Part shown: positions 8,982-19,351 of the stretch, one piece after another | Numbering within the stretch: the first letter of the stretch is position 1 | Layout: every line of letters begins with the position of its first letter | Assembly (NCBI GenBank): GCA_016934675.1 | Contig: JAFGSJ010000053.1 | Coordinates: 1-63,762, forward strand | Direction of reading: 5' to 3' | DNA length: 63,762 bases | Source: a bacterium | GTDB taxonomy: Bacteria; CSSED10-310; JAFGSJ01 | Made by a program: the position numbers and the translations under genes | The notes under the pieces: generated by a model | Database searches by the model: none | Told to the model about the DNA's origin: nothing | Seen by the model: only the letters and a program-made list of their open reading frames with translations

Positions 8982-10068
8982 TCTAACGGGCAGGCGTGTT
9001 TTGGTGGCCGGCAGCACTGATGCTTTCGGCAGCTTTGTGCCAGATTCCGTCCTGATCGAATTGGTCGCGGCCCTGGAGCGGGTTGGAGCACGGGTCGAGC
9101 TGATGCAGGTCCCTTTTCAACCGCGGACGGAAGACGAAGTGATCCGGAACATGACCGCCTGGAGTATGTTCGATTTCGGTCAGGACCAGGGTAGTTGGTA
9201 TGATCTGGTCATTGCGACGTCGTTCCCGGCGTATATGTTGCATCATCGCCGATTGGTGAGTTGGGTTTTGACTGATTACAGGCTTGTGCTTGATTTATAC
9301 GGGACAGCAGGGCCTCTTTTTACCTGGTCACTCGACAATGAGCAGCGGCGGGCATTGGTCCTGCGTCTGCTCAGAAATGCCCTGCAATCCGCAGGGTTGT
9401 TGTTTTTCAGCACCGCCGAGCAGGCCGAGCGGGCCGCGAGTTTTCTTGATCTGACCGCTCCTGTGTTGGACCCGGCTTGTGTGCTCGATTGTGTGCAGGG
9501 AATGCGAACAGTCGCCGCACTAAAAAAAGGGCTCACGGACCCGGCAGATGATAAACGTGCATTGATGCTCATCTGTGATGGTCGTGGTCTGGACCATATC
9601 ACGGTCCTGCTGAAAAAGGTCGAAACTGTTGCCGGGTTACGTCTGATCGTAGCCTGTCCTGATATGGTGCGGCAGGATATTCTGAATCGGGTAAGTCAGT
9701 CCGATCAAACGGACCGGGTCAATCTGATTGGGGAGTATGATCGGACCGTGTGGCAACAATCGATCAAGCGGGCGTCTGTGCTGATTGATCTCAGGCCGGA
9801 TGACGGTCTCAATCCGGTCGTGTTCGAGGCTTGTCGGGCTGGAAAACCCCTCCTGGTCCATACTCGGGCCTTATGGAGCAAACGTGTCCTTGGTCGTTCA
9901 GGCATGGACCAGCCCGTATTCGATGATGCATTCGAGCGTCTCTTCAGCCTGCTCGATTGTCTGTATGACCGTGATCAAGCCAGGCATGAAACGGATGGAG
10001 CACGGTCGCTGTCAGCAGTTCAGTCCTGGGACCAGGTCCTCAGTCAATTGATCGGTCCTCTTTTATGA
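8971..10068 (+). CDS. Glycosyltransferase, GT4-like
   Basis: About 365 residues with a Rossmann-like N-terminal half and a GT-B C-terminal half. The C-terminal part has the donor-site pattern of GT4 enzymes (NLIGEYDR..., then LIDLRPDDGLNPVVFEACRAGKPLLVH, equivalent to the usual EGFGLPxLEAMAxGxPV). The canonical Glu of the EX7E motif is partly eroded (DDGLNPVVFE). ATG 8971 with GGAAGG six bases upstream is preferred over the upstream in-frame ATG 8953. It overlaps the previous gene by 11 bases and the next by 4 (ATGA), so all four genes of this operon are coupled. The sugar donor and acceptor are unknown. Confidence 0.75.
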   Translation: MAIDLTGRRVLVAGSTDAFGSFVPDSVLIELVAALERVGARVELMQVPFQPRTEDEVIRNMTAWSMFDFGQDQGSWYDLVIATSFPAYMLHHRRLVSWVLTDYRLVLDLYGTAGPLFTWSLDNEQRRALVLRLLRNALQSAGLLFFSTAEQAERAASFLDLTAPVLDPACVLDCVQGMRTVAALKKGLTDPADDKRALMLICDGRGLDHITVLLKKVETVAGLRLIVACPDMVRQDILNRVSQSDQTDRVNLIGEYDRTVWQQSIKRASVLIDLRPDDGLNPVVFEACRAGKPLLVHTRALWSKRVLGRSGMDQPVFDDAFERLFSLLDCLYDRDQARHETDGARSLSAVQSWDQVLSQLIGPLL

Positions 10069-11468
10069 GCAACAAAACCAGCATAGCTTTTTTCAGTCCT
10101 TTTCCACCAGCAGCTTCCGGTATAGCCGATTACAGCAGCCGGCTGGTCAGAGCCCTGGCAGATGAGTATGAACTCGATTGCTATAGTGATACGGATGTCT
10201 TGGACCGAAGAACACCCCCGGAATCAGTTGCATTGGAGCGGGCCCAGATATTCCCCTTACGCGGAACCAAACGAGGTTATCAACTACTGGTCTATCAGTT
10301 CGGCAACAGTGTTTTTCATCGGCACTATTATTATCTCAGTCGCTTTTATCCGGGCTTGGTCGATCTGCATGATGTCAATCTGCATCATTTGTTCGCCCAT
10401 ATCCAGGCTGCGGCATCGGATGACACGAGTTATGCCCGAATGCTGGCTGCTTCCTGGGGACAGCCGGGTTTGCATCTGGGTTACATGGCTAAACTGGGCA
10501 TTTATCATGAGAACCAGAATTTTGTTTTTCCCCTCACGCTCCCGTCTGATTTCCAATGTCGGGCGATCATCGTTCACAACGATTATGCTCGACAACAGTT
10601 ACTGGCAATCGGGCGAAAGGAACCTGTATTTCTGGTGCCGCCGCCAGTAGAGTTACCGGGACAAAGTGATCGGGCTACGGTCCTGGAAGCCGGTCGACCT
10701 TTCGGTTGCGAACCTCATTCCTTCCTGGTCTGTGCTTTCGGTGAAATTCTTGAAAAGAAGGGCTGTTTCGAAATAATCAAGGCCTTTAAGCAGCTTGCTC
10801 CGGAACATCCGTGCGCCCGACTTCTGTTTGTCGGCAAGGTGCCTGCACACATCAAACAGGCATTCACAGACGCAATCCGGGGAGATGAACAATGCATCCG
10901 GGGGACCGGATACGTTGATCAACAAAGCTATCGGGCCTTGCTCGAACGATGCGATCTCGGTCTCAACCTCCGCTTCCCCTCGGTGGGCGAAACCTCACAG
11001 ACACTGCTCGAAATGATGGCCAGGGCGAAACCGGTTATTGTTTCGAACTGCCATCAGGCCGCGGAACTTCCTGACGATTGTGTCCTGAAAGTGCCCATGG
11101 ATGGATCAACTACCGAGGCACTGATCAAGACGATCCGCCGACTCATCTCTGGTCATGAGGAGAGGCTTGAGATCGGGCAGCGGGCCCGAACCTATATCCG
11201 GACTGTTCATGATCCCGGTACGGTCTACGAGCACTACGCCCGAATAATCCGCGATTTATGCCGAAAAAGCGGTCCTGATGATCTCGTTGGGGCCCAAAAA
11301 AAATATGAAAATCATCTGACTGATCACTATTTTCACTTGCTTCGGACAAGTTTGCAAAGGGCCGGCTGGACCGATCAGGACCGGGATATTGCCAGGAACT
11401 GTTTCGGACTATACAATTCACCTGGATTCTCAATCCAATCGAATCAGGACCAGCGAGTATTGGATTAA
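10065..11468 (+). CDS. Glycosyltransferase family 4 (GT-B)
   Basis: 467 residues. The N-terminus has the acceptor-side motif FFSPFPPAASGIADYS typical of GT4 mannosyl- or glucosyltransferases, and a second Rossmann domain begins at FLVCAFGEILEKKGCFEIIKAF. The donor-binding region reads LRFPSVGETSQTLLEMMARAKPVIVS, matching the EX7E-like pattern. About 70 extra residues after the GT fold are helical. Its start overlaps the previous stop (ATGA at 10065-10068). As last gene of the 5.8-11.5 kb operon it probably adds a sugar to the same product as its neighbours; specificity cannot be read. Confidence 0.85.
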   Translation: MSNKTSIAFFSPFPPAASGIADYSSRLVRALADEYELDCYSDTDVLDRRTPPESVALERAQIFPLRGTKRGYQLLVYQFGNSVFHRHYYYLSRFYPGLVDLHDVNLHHLFAHIQAAASDDTSYARMLAASWGQPGLHLGYMAKLGIYHENQNFVFPLTLPSDFQCRAIIVHNDYARQQLLAIGRKEPVFLVPPPVELPGQSDRATVLEAGRPFGCEPHSFLVCAFGEILEKKGCFEIIKAFKQLAPEHPCARLLFVGKVPAHIKQAFTDAIRGDEQCIRGTGYVDQQSYRALLERCDLGLNLRFPSVGETSQTLLEMMARAKPVIVSNCHQAAELPDDCVLKVPMDGSTTEALIKTIRRLISGHEERLEIGQRARTYIRTVHDPGTVYEHYARIIRDLCRKSGPDDLVGAQKKYENHLTDHYFHLLRTSLQRAGWTDQDRDIARNCFGLYNSPGFSIQSNQDQRVLD

Positions 11469-11613
11469 TCGGTGAAGCTGCATGAAAATGAAAAAATAAA
11501 ATTGCATTACATACACATTGAGTCGCATATTTCCTGACCCGATTGCCTGAAATTGTTCCCGATTACAGAGTATGGAGAGAATAATAAAAATTTAAAGCAT
11601 ATTTAAATTCCTG

Positions 11614-11642
11614 TTGACTTCAGGTGTCAGCAAATATATCAT
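11614..11642 (+). promoter_or_regulatory. Candidate sigma-70 promoter of surface protein
   Basis: -35 TTGACT (11614-11619), 17-base spacer, -10 TATCAT (11637-11642), in an AT-rich setting. Confidence 0.4.
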
Positions 11643-11703
11643 GATAGCAAGCTTATCACGTTTCTATATGTAGCCAGACAAATGAGTAAAATAATACTGT
11701 CAC

Positions 11704-11715
11704 GTTAGATCTAAC
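11704..11715. repeat. Perfect 12-bp palindrome in leader of surface-protein gene
   Basis: GTTAGATCTAAC is its own reverse complement and lies between the candidate promoter and the start codon. It could be a regulator site; no partner is known. Confidence 0.4.
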
Positions 11716-11842
11716 AGAATTGCTGAGTATGGATCGTTTCTAAAGCCAAGATACTTTAACCTATCGGATATCATGCTCCGAAAACTTAATCACTCATCAA
11801 AGGTTCGTTCCTATAGAAACCGGGATACGAGGGAGGAAAGTC

Positions 11843-14800
11843 ATGAATACAAGCTATGCATTCTCTGTACATGTTCTCGTCATAATCATCTGTTTCAGTC
11901 TCATTATCATGACCAATGCAGTACTCCCGGTGAGTGCTGATCAGCTCCTGTTATCAGGAAATGTAACGAACGGGCCCGGCAGGCCTGCCGGAACATTCAG
12001 TGTCGGTCCTACGGGAGATTATTCAAGTTTGACGGAAGCGTTTTCCGACATCAATACTGAGGGATTGCAAGGACCGATCATGCTTGAACTGCAGGCGACC
12101 TATGTCAGTTCTGTTGAAACCTTCCCACTCAAAACGGGCAGACTCTATTTAAGTAGCGAGGTCAATACAGTCACCATTCGACCAGCCAGTGACGCATCGA
12201 ATTTAAGCATAAGCTCGGATAATGCCGAGACAACATTTGATATCAATGGTGATAGTTATGGGTGTTCATATCTAATCATTGACGGTCGTCCAGGCGGCAG
12301 CGGGTCCGTTAAACACCTGACCATAGAGAATACGGGAACGGGCTCGGCTGTCCGGTTTATGAATGGCGCCATTCTCAATCATCTGACCTATGTGACTCTC
12401 AGGGGTATCACAACAGCAACCGATACTGGAGTCGTTGTCTTCGGTGGCAGCATAGGGCCAACCGGTAATAGTGCCAACACGCTTGATCAATGTGACATTC
12501 GGGAAGGAGCGACCACGCCGCGTTATGGCATTTATTCCGAGGGGACATCTGCTCTGGCAAATACGGGTAATGTTATCAACAATTGCAATATTTACAATTA
12601 TTTTATTGCGGACAGCGATGATGCTGGTATTTATGTGAGCACGGAATCCACTGATTGGATAATCAGCGGTAACAGTTTTTTCCAGGAGGCTATCCGAGAG
12701 GCACAGGCCAAAGGGACCCATTACGGCATCTATATCAATAACACAAATGGTAACGCTTTTCAGGTGAACGGGAATTATATTGGAGGCAGTGCATCTGGGG
12801 CAGGTGGTTCTCCCTGGAAGGTGACCAATATTTTCGACAATCGCTTCGTTGGGATACAGCTTAATGTCGGGACAGTAACTCCCAGTAGTGTTCAGGGGAA
12901 TACCGTATCCAATTTTGATTGGTATTGGTCATCGACCACGACGGCAACCACTCCTCCGGGGATTTGGTGTGGAATATATATTCAGGCCGGGAATGTGGCT
13001 GTTGGGACACTGACAGGGAATACAATCGGTGGTATATCTGGAACACAAAGCATTCTGGTGCAGAACGGCTATACGGGCAGATATTCGTATGGCATCGGTA
13101 GTTCGAGCAATGGCGAGGTCAGCATCTCAAACAATATGATCAGCAGCATTTCTGTTGTTGGGGCAGAGTCGGATATATCGAGCTGTTTCACGGGGATTCA
13201 TGTGACTGCCGGGAATAACACGATCAGCGCGAATACCATTGGCAGTTTGAGCACGCCAGGTAGCATCAGCGCGGGTGTTTCGACGAGCAGCACCGGTCAG
13301 TCATTGAACGGGATTATCAGTCAGAGTAGCACAGGTGCCACAATATCGGACAATATCATCGCACATATGATCAATGCGTATGACAACACGAATTCAGCCG
13401 GTCAGGTCCGCGGAATCGTCACTACTTCGGGCGTAAACGTGATTACGGATAATGTCATTCGCGATTTGAGTACGACCAGTCGCAGTTCTGGCTCGAATGC
13501 GACTTCGTCGGTCCTTGGTATATGCCAGACTTCGACTGGTGTCGGCCAGACAATCTCACGGAATACGATACATAGTATAGCGAATGTCACCCTGAGCAGT
13601 GCAGCGGTAAAAATAGCCGGGATTTACTTCGCAGGTGGCACAGCAAGTTTGATTTCACACAATGAGGTCCATAGCCTGATGTTATCCACAACGAATACCG
13701 GTGCTTATCTTTATGGTCTGATGCTCAATGGGGGCTCAGCTCTGGTTGCCAATAATATGGTCAGGCTCGGTCTCGATGCCACCGGTGTCGATATGACGGT
13801 CAACTATGCTCTGAGAGGCATCAATGATCAGTCAGGATTGAACTCGATTGTCTTTAATACAGTCTATCTTGGAGGTACGGATATACAGGCCGGTTCGACG
13901 AATACATATGCTTTCTATAGTGCGATCACGGGGACGACTTCACGCTCATATATGAATAATCTTTTGGTCAATTGTCGCTCGAATGGGGCCGGGACCGGTC
14001 GGCATGTGGCTGCATATTATGGGGGCACTCTTCCAGCTCCTATCGGCTTACTGAGTGATAACAATCTGTATGTCGCGAGTGGAACGGGCAGGGCTTTTGT
14101 CCAGAATGGGTCCAAATTTTATACCTCACTCTATCTCTGGCAGGTAGCTTCCTGGCTTGATGGGGAAAGTTTAGCAACAATTGGGCCCGAGTTTGTCAAT
14201 CTGGTCAATCCGACCGGGACCAGCTCCGATCTCGATCTACACGTGCAGACCCCGACCGCCATCGAAGGCACTGGTTATGATATTGTCGAGATCCTGGATG
14301 ATTATGATTTTCAGACTCGTCTGGATTTATCACCGGTCGACATCGGTGCGGATGCCGGAAACTTTACCGGTGTGGATATCAGACCGCCCACGATCATATA
14401 CTTGCCTTTAGATGATACTGTCAGTCTGGATGATCCGGTTTTAAGCAATGTGACCATTATCGATGACAGCGGGGTGGATACGGCTCCTGGTTCAAAACCG
14501 CGGATTTACTACAAGCGTTCCACGGACCCCAATATATATAATGATAATACTAATGCTACCGAGGGTTGGAAATACACAGAAACGCCGGATAGCACCTCCC
14601 CGTTCACGTTTACGATCGAATATGATCGACTCTATGAAGGCACAATCAGTTATGAAACCGTGATCAAGTATTTTATCGTGGCCCAGGATATGGCTGATCC
14701 GGTGAATGTGGCCATCAATATCGGTGAATTTGCTGCAGTCCAGTCCAGTGTGGCTTTGGATACAACAGCTTTTCCCATAGCTGAGCCCATAAGTTATTTC

Positions 14801-17425
14801 ACCCTGTATCAGCCCTTGAGTGGTGTTAAAACCGTATGTGCTTCAGGCTGTGATTATGAGACTCTGACCTTTACAAATGGTGCGTTCGATATGATCAATC
14901 GCGGGGCACTCGTAGGCAATCTCGAATTGCAGATCGCCGGTGATTTGACCACGAATGAGACCGGTCTAATTCCCCTGAACGCTCCCCGGGAAATCCCCAT
15001 AGGCAGCTACACTCTTAAAATATATCCAACGGGAGCAGCCCGAGTCATTAGCAGTACCGCCACGGCAACGGCTGGTTTTATCAGGCTCAATGCGGCAGAC
15101 CGGGTTACGTTCGACGGTTCACTCAACGGCAGCGGTCTGGACCGGAGCCTGACCATAAACCAGATGAGTAGTTCAGGATCGGGAGCAGTCATATGGCTGC
15201 ACAATCTATCCGGTGAATATGATGGGGCTGAGAATAATACGATCAAGAATCTGAACATAGTGGGTAACAGTAATACGACCACGCTCTTCGGGATCGGACT
15301 GGGAAATGCAGGCAATCCCAGCTTATCCAGTGTGGGTCGTAATAACAATAACAATCTCATCGGGAATAACGCTATCAGCAAGGTTAGATACGGAATTTAT
15401 TGCAAAGGCGCGAGCAGTTCAATTAAAAATATCGGCAATATCATCACCCAGAACCTGATAAATGCGGCTTATCCGGATAATGTCGCCCGCGGCGGCATTC
15501 TGGTCGGCTATGAGGAAGGTCTCGAGATCAGCCAGAACAGGATTGACGGAATAAATATGGCTGGAACTGTCGATGTATTTGGTATTTCTCTTGGTCTGAC
15601 CGCAATTTCACCGACCACTTTCACTGGTCAGGAAGTATCTAATGCCACTGTGGTCCGCAATAGCATCGGTTCAGTAGTCAATACGGGAGGTAATTCTGCT
15701 GTGGGTATCGCATCAGCCGTTTCTGACTCTGGGATTACCTTAATAGCCAATAATGTGATTTTCGGTGTCGGGGCCAATCCCAGGATAACCTCAACACCGG
15801 AATTGACCGCCGGTATTTTGATCGGCGGTGGTGAGGCTACATATCAGGTCTATCATAATTCAGTCGCGATGTCCGGCTCCTTCAGTGAGGTTGATGTTAA
15901 TCCCGTTTTTGCGTTGGCCATAGGCGGGACTACTACCAATCCAAGCGTCGATACTTACAACAATATTTTCTATAATACTCAGGATAATGATCCGGGTCTG
16001 AGTGTTTCGATCGGACTCCAAGCCAACTCCAGCCAACTCACGAATTTTCTATCGGACTACAACGATCTGTATGTCGCGAGTGGGTCCCAATACTACATTG
16101 GTAAGATTGAGAGTTTGGACAAGTATTACGGTTACAATACCATTTTCCCCGATCTCATTTCCTGGCAGACCGCAGTCAGTCAAGATGTCAATTCACTCTC
16201 ACTTGATCCGCTGTTTAGCTCACTCACCGATTTGAGACCGGCTGATATCTCACCTGTTTTACAGGCGGGAACACCATTGGCTGAAGTGACCATTGATATC
16301 GATGGTTATCCACGAGATCCGGCCAATCCTTCGATTGGGGCCTATGAAACCGCCTCGACTGTCTGGATCGACGTCGAGTCCACCTCGCTGGATTATCCGA
16401 TGGATGGTGGTTCAGTACAGGTCAATGTGTCCTTCAATCCCCTGGCCACTTTCACCAATACGGGCAGTATCGAAGTGATAGATGTTCCTGTACGTTTTCG
16501 GATCATCGGACCTGCACCCGCTTCTGATGAGATTTACAATCAGACCGAAATAATTCCGAGCCTCGAGATCAGCGACTTCGAGCAGGTTTCATTTCCGGCC
16601 ACGATGATATCAAACAGCGGTGTTTATACCATGTTCGCCAGTGTGGAACTTACCGGCGATCAGCAACCGAACAATGATGAAATCAGCGGTTCCTTTACCG
16701 TCAGTGCCGGATTTACTATTGATGTGTCCACCATTTCTCTTGATGATCCCCTCGTAAACGAAACCAAGACTGCCGGGGTCATTTTCGAGCCCCAAGCGAC
16801 TTTTTTCAATGCTGGTCTTACATCATTGACTGACGTGCCGGTCCGATTCAGGATATCGGGTCCGGAACCGTCGACAACCGTGGTTTACAATCAGACCTCC
16901 GTGGTCCCGACCCTGAATACCGGTTTTACTCAACAAGTAACCTTTACTTCTGTGACGAGCACTACTTTCAACCAGGCCGGGACCTATACCATGGAGGCCT
17001 TGGCGGAACAACCGGGTGACGAACAGCCCAACAACGATCTACTCTCAGGCACCTTTTTCATTAATGTCGTCGGCACAATTGGTAGTTCAGCCCAGGATTA
17101 TCTGTATCTCACCAAAGTGTCTAACTCGCCCGTATCATTTGACCTGATCTGGGGAGACAGTTGCGGTGAAGCCCAAACCGATTATGCCCTGTATGAAGGA
17201 CTTCTCGGCTCATGGTTCAGTCATACTTCAATTGTATGTACCACAGGCAATGAACTGTTCTTTAATGACTATTTTCCCGAGATCGGCAATTACTATTATC
17301 TTGTAGTGCCTTTATCAGAGACACTGGAAGGAAGTTATGGCCAAGATTCGATTGGGATAGAGCGACCGGTCGGGAGTGATGTTTGTCGGACCGAGCAGAA
17401 CACAGCCGCCTGTGCCGAACCCTGA
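11843..17425 (+). CDS. Very large secreted beta-helix surface protein
   Basis: 1860 residues with a signal peptide (hydrophobic core about residues 8-25, cleavage near VSADQ). Two right-handed parallel beta-helix regions rich in Asn, Gly, Ser and Thr (about 55-820 and 1000-1480, with repeated NNxI/NTI ladders) are separated by a beta-sandwich beginning PPTIIYLPLDD. Two tandem CARDB-like domains follow (about 1510-1620 and 1630-1740, both with VPVRFRI.GP and NQT). The last ~100 residues are a compact module (DYALYEGLLGSW...YYLVVP...EGSYG...ERP) that I associate with extracellular proteins of Acidobacteriota-like bacteria. There are no catalytic residues I can identify, so adhesion, glycan binding or a surface layer are all possible. 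Monocistronic, with a GGGAGGAAAG ribosome-binding site. Confidence 0.8.
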   Translation: MNTSYAFSVHVLVIIICFSLIIMTNAVLPVSADQLLLSGNVTNGPGRPAGTFSVGPTGDYSSLTEAFSDINTEGLQGPIMLELQATYVSSVETFPLKTGRLYLSSEVNTVTIRPASDASNLSISSDNAETTFDINGDSYGCSYLIIDGRPGGSGSVKHLTIENTGTGSAVRFMNGAILNHLTYVTLRGITTATDTGVVVFGGSIGPTGNSANTLDQCDIREGATTPRYGIYSEGTSALANTGNVINNCNIYNYFIADSDDAGIYVSTESTDWIISGNSFFQEAIREAQAKGTHYGIYINNTNGNAFQVNGNYIGGSASGAGGSPWKVTNIFDNRFVGIQLNVGTVTPSSVQGNTVSNFDWYWSSTTTATTPPGIWCGIYIQAGNVAVGTLTGNTIGGISGTQSILVQNGYTGRYSYGIGSSSNGEVSISNNMISSISVVGAESDISSCFTGIHVTAGNNTISANTIGSLSTPGSISAGVSTSSTGQSLNGIISQSSTGATISDNIIAHMINAYDNTNSAGQVRGIVTTSGVNVITDNVIRDLSTTSRSSGSNATSSVLGICQTSTGVGQTISRNTIHSIANVTLSSAAVKIAGIYFAGGTASLISHNEVHSLMLSTTNTGAYLYGLMLNGGSALVANNMVRLGLDATGVDMTVNYALRGINDQSGLNSIVFNTVYLGGTDIQAGSTNTYAFYSAITGTTSRSYMNNLLVNCRSNGAGTGRHVAAYYGGTLPAPIGLLSDNNLYVASGTGRAFVQNGSKFYTSLYLWQVASWLDGESLATIGPEFVNLVNPTGTSSDLDLHVQTPTAIEGTGYDIVEILDDYDFQTRLDLSPVDIGADAGNFTGVDIRPPTIIYLPLDDTVSLDDPVLSNVTIIDDSGVDTAPGSKPRIYYKRSTDPNIYNDNTNATEGWKYTETPDSTSPFTFTIEYDRLYEGTISYETVIKYFIVAQDMADPVNVAINIGEFAAVQSSVALDTTAFPIAEPISYFTLYQPLSGVKTVCASGCDYETLTFTNGAFDMINRGALVGNLELQIAGDLTTNETGLIPLNAPREIPIGSYTLKIYPTGAARVISSTATATAGFIRLNAADRVTFDGSLNGSGLDRSLTINQMSSSGSGAVIWLHNLSGEYDGAENNTIKNLNIVGNSNTTTLFGIGLGNAGNPSLSSVGRNNNNNLIGNNAISKVRYGIYCKGASSSIKNIGNIITQNLINAAYPDNVARGGILVGYEEGLEISQNRIDGINMAGTVDVFGISLGLTAISPTTFTGQEVSNATVVRNSIGSVVNTGGNSAVGIASAVSDSGITLIANNVIFGVGANPRITSTPELTAGILIGGGEATYQVYHNSVAMSGSFSEVDVNPVFALAIGGTTTNPSVDTYNNIFYNTQDNDPGLSVSIGLQANSSQLTNFLSDYNDLYVASGSQYYIGKIESLDKYYGYNTIFPDLISWQTAVSQDVNSLSLDPLFSSLTDLRPADISPVLQAGTPLAEVTIDIDGYPRDPANPSIGAYETASTVWIDVESTSLDYPMDGGSVQVNVSFNPLATFTNTGSIEVIDVPVRFRIIGPAPASDEIYNQTEIIPSLEISDFEQVSFPATMISNSGVYTMFASVELTGDQQPNNDEISGSFTVSAGFTIDVSTISLDDPLVNETKTAGVIFEPQATFFNAGLTSLTDVPVRFRISGPEPSTTVVYNQTSVVPTLNTGFTQQVTFTSVTSTTFNQAGTYTMEALAEQPGDEQPNNDLLSGTFFINVVGTIGSSAQDYLYLTKVSNSPVSFDLIWGDSCGEAQTDYALYEGLLGSWFSHTSIVCTTGNELFFNDYFPEIGNYYYLVVPLSETLEGSYGQDSIGIERPVGSDVCRTEQNTAACAEP

Positions 17426-17473
17426 GACCACTGATTTTTTTCTGACATAGTATTGTCTGAATGAGTTAACACT

Positions 17474-19198
17474 TCAGTCCGGGAATTTATAAATGACTAA
17501 GGTTAAACCAATTCGGGCAACAGGTTGAGCTGTATTTCGCAACCATGACCACTCAGGTCTCATCAATTGACTGATTGAAATGACGACCCAACCCCTGAGA
17601 TTTCTTTGTCCAGGTGTTAATTTTCTATGGCTGATCCCGTACCACTCGAGAGATTCTTGGACCCCAAAGTAATCTATTGAAATCGAACTGACCTTGTTTT
17701 TCACCAGCCATTCTTTCAGCCGTTTGGTATTTTGTCCCCAATCATAGTTGGAATCGAGCAGGCAGGTATAGCATTGTTCGGGACCACCGCCAAATCTGTT
17801 GCAATAAGAAAGATAGTAGGGATGACTCTGGACCACAACCAGCAACATCCACATGAGCACAAGCAGTGCCATCACCTTTAACCGTCTTGAACTGAGATGG
17901 ATCTGATGGGCAACACCGACTGCAATGAGACCATAAATTGGCAGGATATGACGCATGCCGATATTGATCGAGCTGAACAACCAGGGGCAGAAATACACCG
18001 CGCTGGCATACCAAGGCAGCCATGTATCGAAATCGAACTGTTTTCTTCGTCGGATCAGTGTGATCAAGCTTGCGATCAGAAATAGCAACAACGGGAGAGG
18101 GGTCTTGATAAAAAAAGCGACCGGAAAATAATACCACCATCCACTGTTTGACCAGTGACCACATAAAAAAGCGGCATGATCGTATTGAGAATGTAGTGCT
18201 TTGAGCGTTAATGATTTGAAAAATTCACCGGGGATAAGGACAGGCCTTAATGTGATGAACCATGATGGTATTTCGAGTTTGTGTTGTAAAACATGATCGA
18301 TCGGAGGAGGCGCTGCCCAATTGGGAAAATAGATACATAACAGACCAAGCCAAAAACCACAGACTAATAATATGAAAAAAGTGATACTCTTAATTAAAAA
18401 CCTCGTCTGGAAATAGACGGGACGCTTCGATCGTTCGATCATCATGAGATGGAAGAAGACTATCAGGTATAATCCCCAAATCGATAGCCCTATAGATTTC
18501 ATGCATACAGCGGCTGCAGAAAAAAAACCCAGAATTATCATTCTTAAAGCCGAGGGTTGAAGCAGGGCATTGCGAAACCAAAATGCCGCCAATATAAAGA
18601 ACAAGGATATTCCTGCTTCAGTCAGGGCCAAATGACCGTACCCCAATACGATTGGATTATATAACCAGATGAAGGTTGCAATAACACCGGTCAATTGATT
18701 TTTTGTCAGTTGAACGACCCAGAGATAGATGATCAAAGCGGCACAAATAATGAAGAGAATAGACACGGAACGTGATTTTAAGATTATTGCTTCAGCGTTA
18801 TTTTTTGGATGATAGATCAATTTTTGACCAAAAAGATGAGGTTCAGAAATAAGAAAACGATACCAGTGATCACCCTTGGGAAATGTCTCGGTTAAGTTAA
18901 GAAGATGATTTCGCCAGCTTAATGTCGTGTTATTGTGCCTGTTTTCCGCACCAAGTTTTTTCAGTTGATCGGGCACATATATGTTTTCGAAAAACATGGG
19001 CAAACCGACAGCAACCTGGGCAAGCAACGGATTTTCGCCTAAAATTCTCGTGTTACCCCATTTTAGATAGGCATATCCTGCGCCAATATAGGTTGTTTCA
19101 TCAACGGTGGCAGACTCCTCATCGAGAGGTTTCAGTAGAAGTATAACAAAACATATGATGAACAATATAAGGAGAATATGTGCCCAGTTTGCTTTCAT
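17474..19198 (-). CDS. GT39-like integral membrane glycosyltransferase
   Basis: About 574 residues with a dozen or so hydrophobic segments. Between the first and second helices it has the GT-C signature of the ArnT/protein-mannosyltransferase family: acidic pair in ESATVDETTYIGAGYAYLKWG followed by ENPLLAQ. Family members transfer a sugar from a polyprenyl-phosphate carrier at the outer face of the inner membrane. Substrate unknown. ATG 19198 is used; a GTG at 19210 would add four residues, and no clear ribosome-binding site favours either. It stands alone, convergent with the beta-helix gene, and might glycosylate surface proteins or lipids. Confidence 0.78.
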   Translation of the reverse strand: MKANWAHILLILFIICFVILLLKPLDEESATVDETTYIGAGYAYLKWGNTRILGENPLLAQVAVGLPMFFENIYVPDQLKKLGAENRHNNTTLSWRNHLLNLTETFPKGDHWYRFLISEPHLFGQKLIYHPKNNAEAIILKSRSVSILFIICAALIIYLWVVQLTKNQLTGVIATFIWLYNPIVLGYGHLALTEAGISLFFILAAFWFRNALLQPSALRMIILGFFSAAAVCMKSIGLSIWGLYLIVFFHLMMIERSKRPVYFQTRFLIKSITFFILLVCGFWLGLLCIYFPNWAAPPPIDHVLQHKLEIPSWFITLRPVLIPGEFFKSLTLKALHSQYDHAAFLCGHWSNSGWWYYFPVAFFIKTPLPLLLFLIASLITLIRRRKQFDFDTWLPWYASAVYFCPWLFSSINIGMRHILPIYGLIAVGVAHQIHLSSRRLKVMALLVLMWMLLVVVQSHPYYLSYCNRFGGGPEQCYTCLLDSNYDWGQNTKRLKEWLVKNKVSSISIDYFGVQESLEWYGISHRKLTPGQRNLRGWVVISISQLMRPEWSWLRNTAQPVARIGLTLVIYKFPD

Positions 19199-19351
19199 AA
19201 ATAATATCACACTTGTATCTGAAAGACAGGACCTGTGAAAATATGTGCGACCTACTCATTTCTCAGGGTAATATCATATTAATAGTCAAGCTACAATTCC
19301 ATTAGTTCAAAAAAAACAAACAACCTGGTCCATCAGTTCATGTCATGAGCG

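Larger units (their letters stand above)
11469..11842. other. AT-rich gap before the beta-helix gene
   Basis: 374 bases, clearly richer in A and T than the flanking genes. No gene is seen. It holds a candidate promoter (11614-11642), a perfect 12-bp palindrome GTTAGATCTAAC (11704-11715), and the strong ribosome-binding site GGGAGGAAAG just before 11843. If the promoter is right, the leader of the surface-protein mRNA is about 200 bases and contains the palindrome. Confidence 0.5.
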
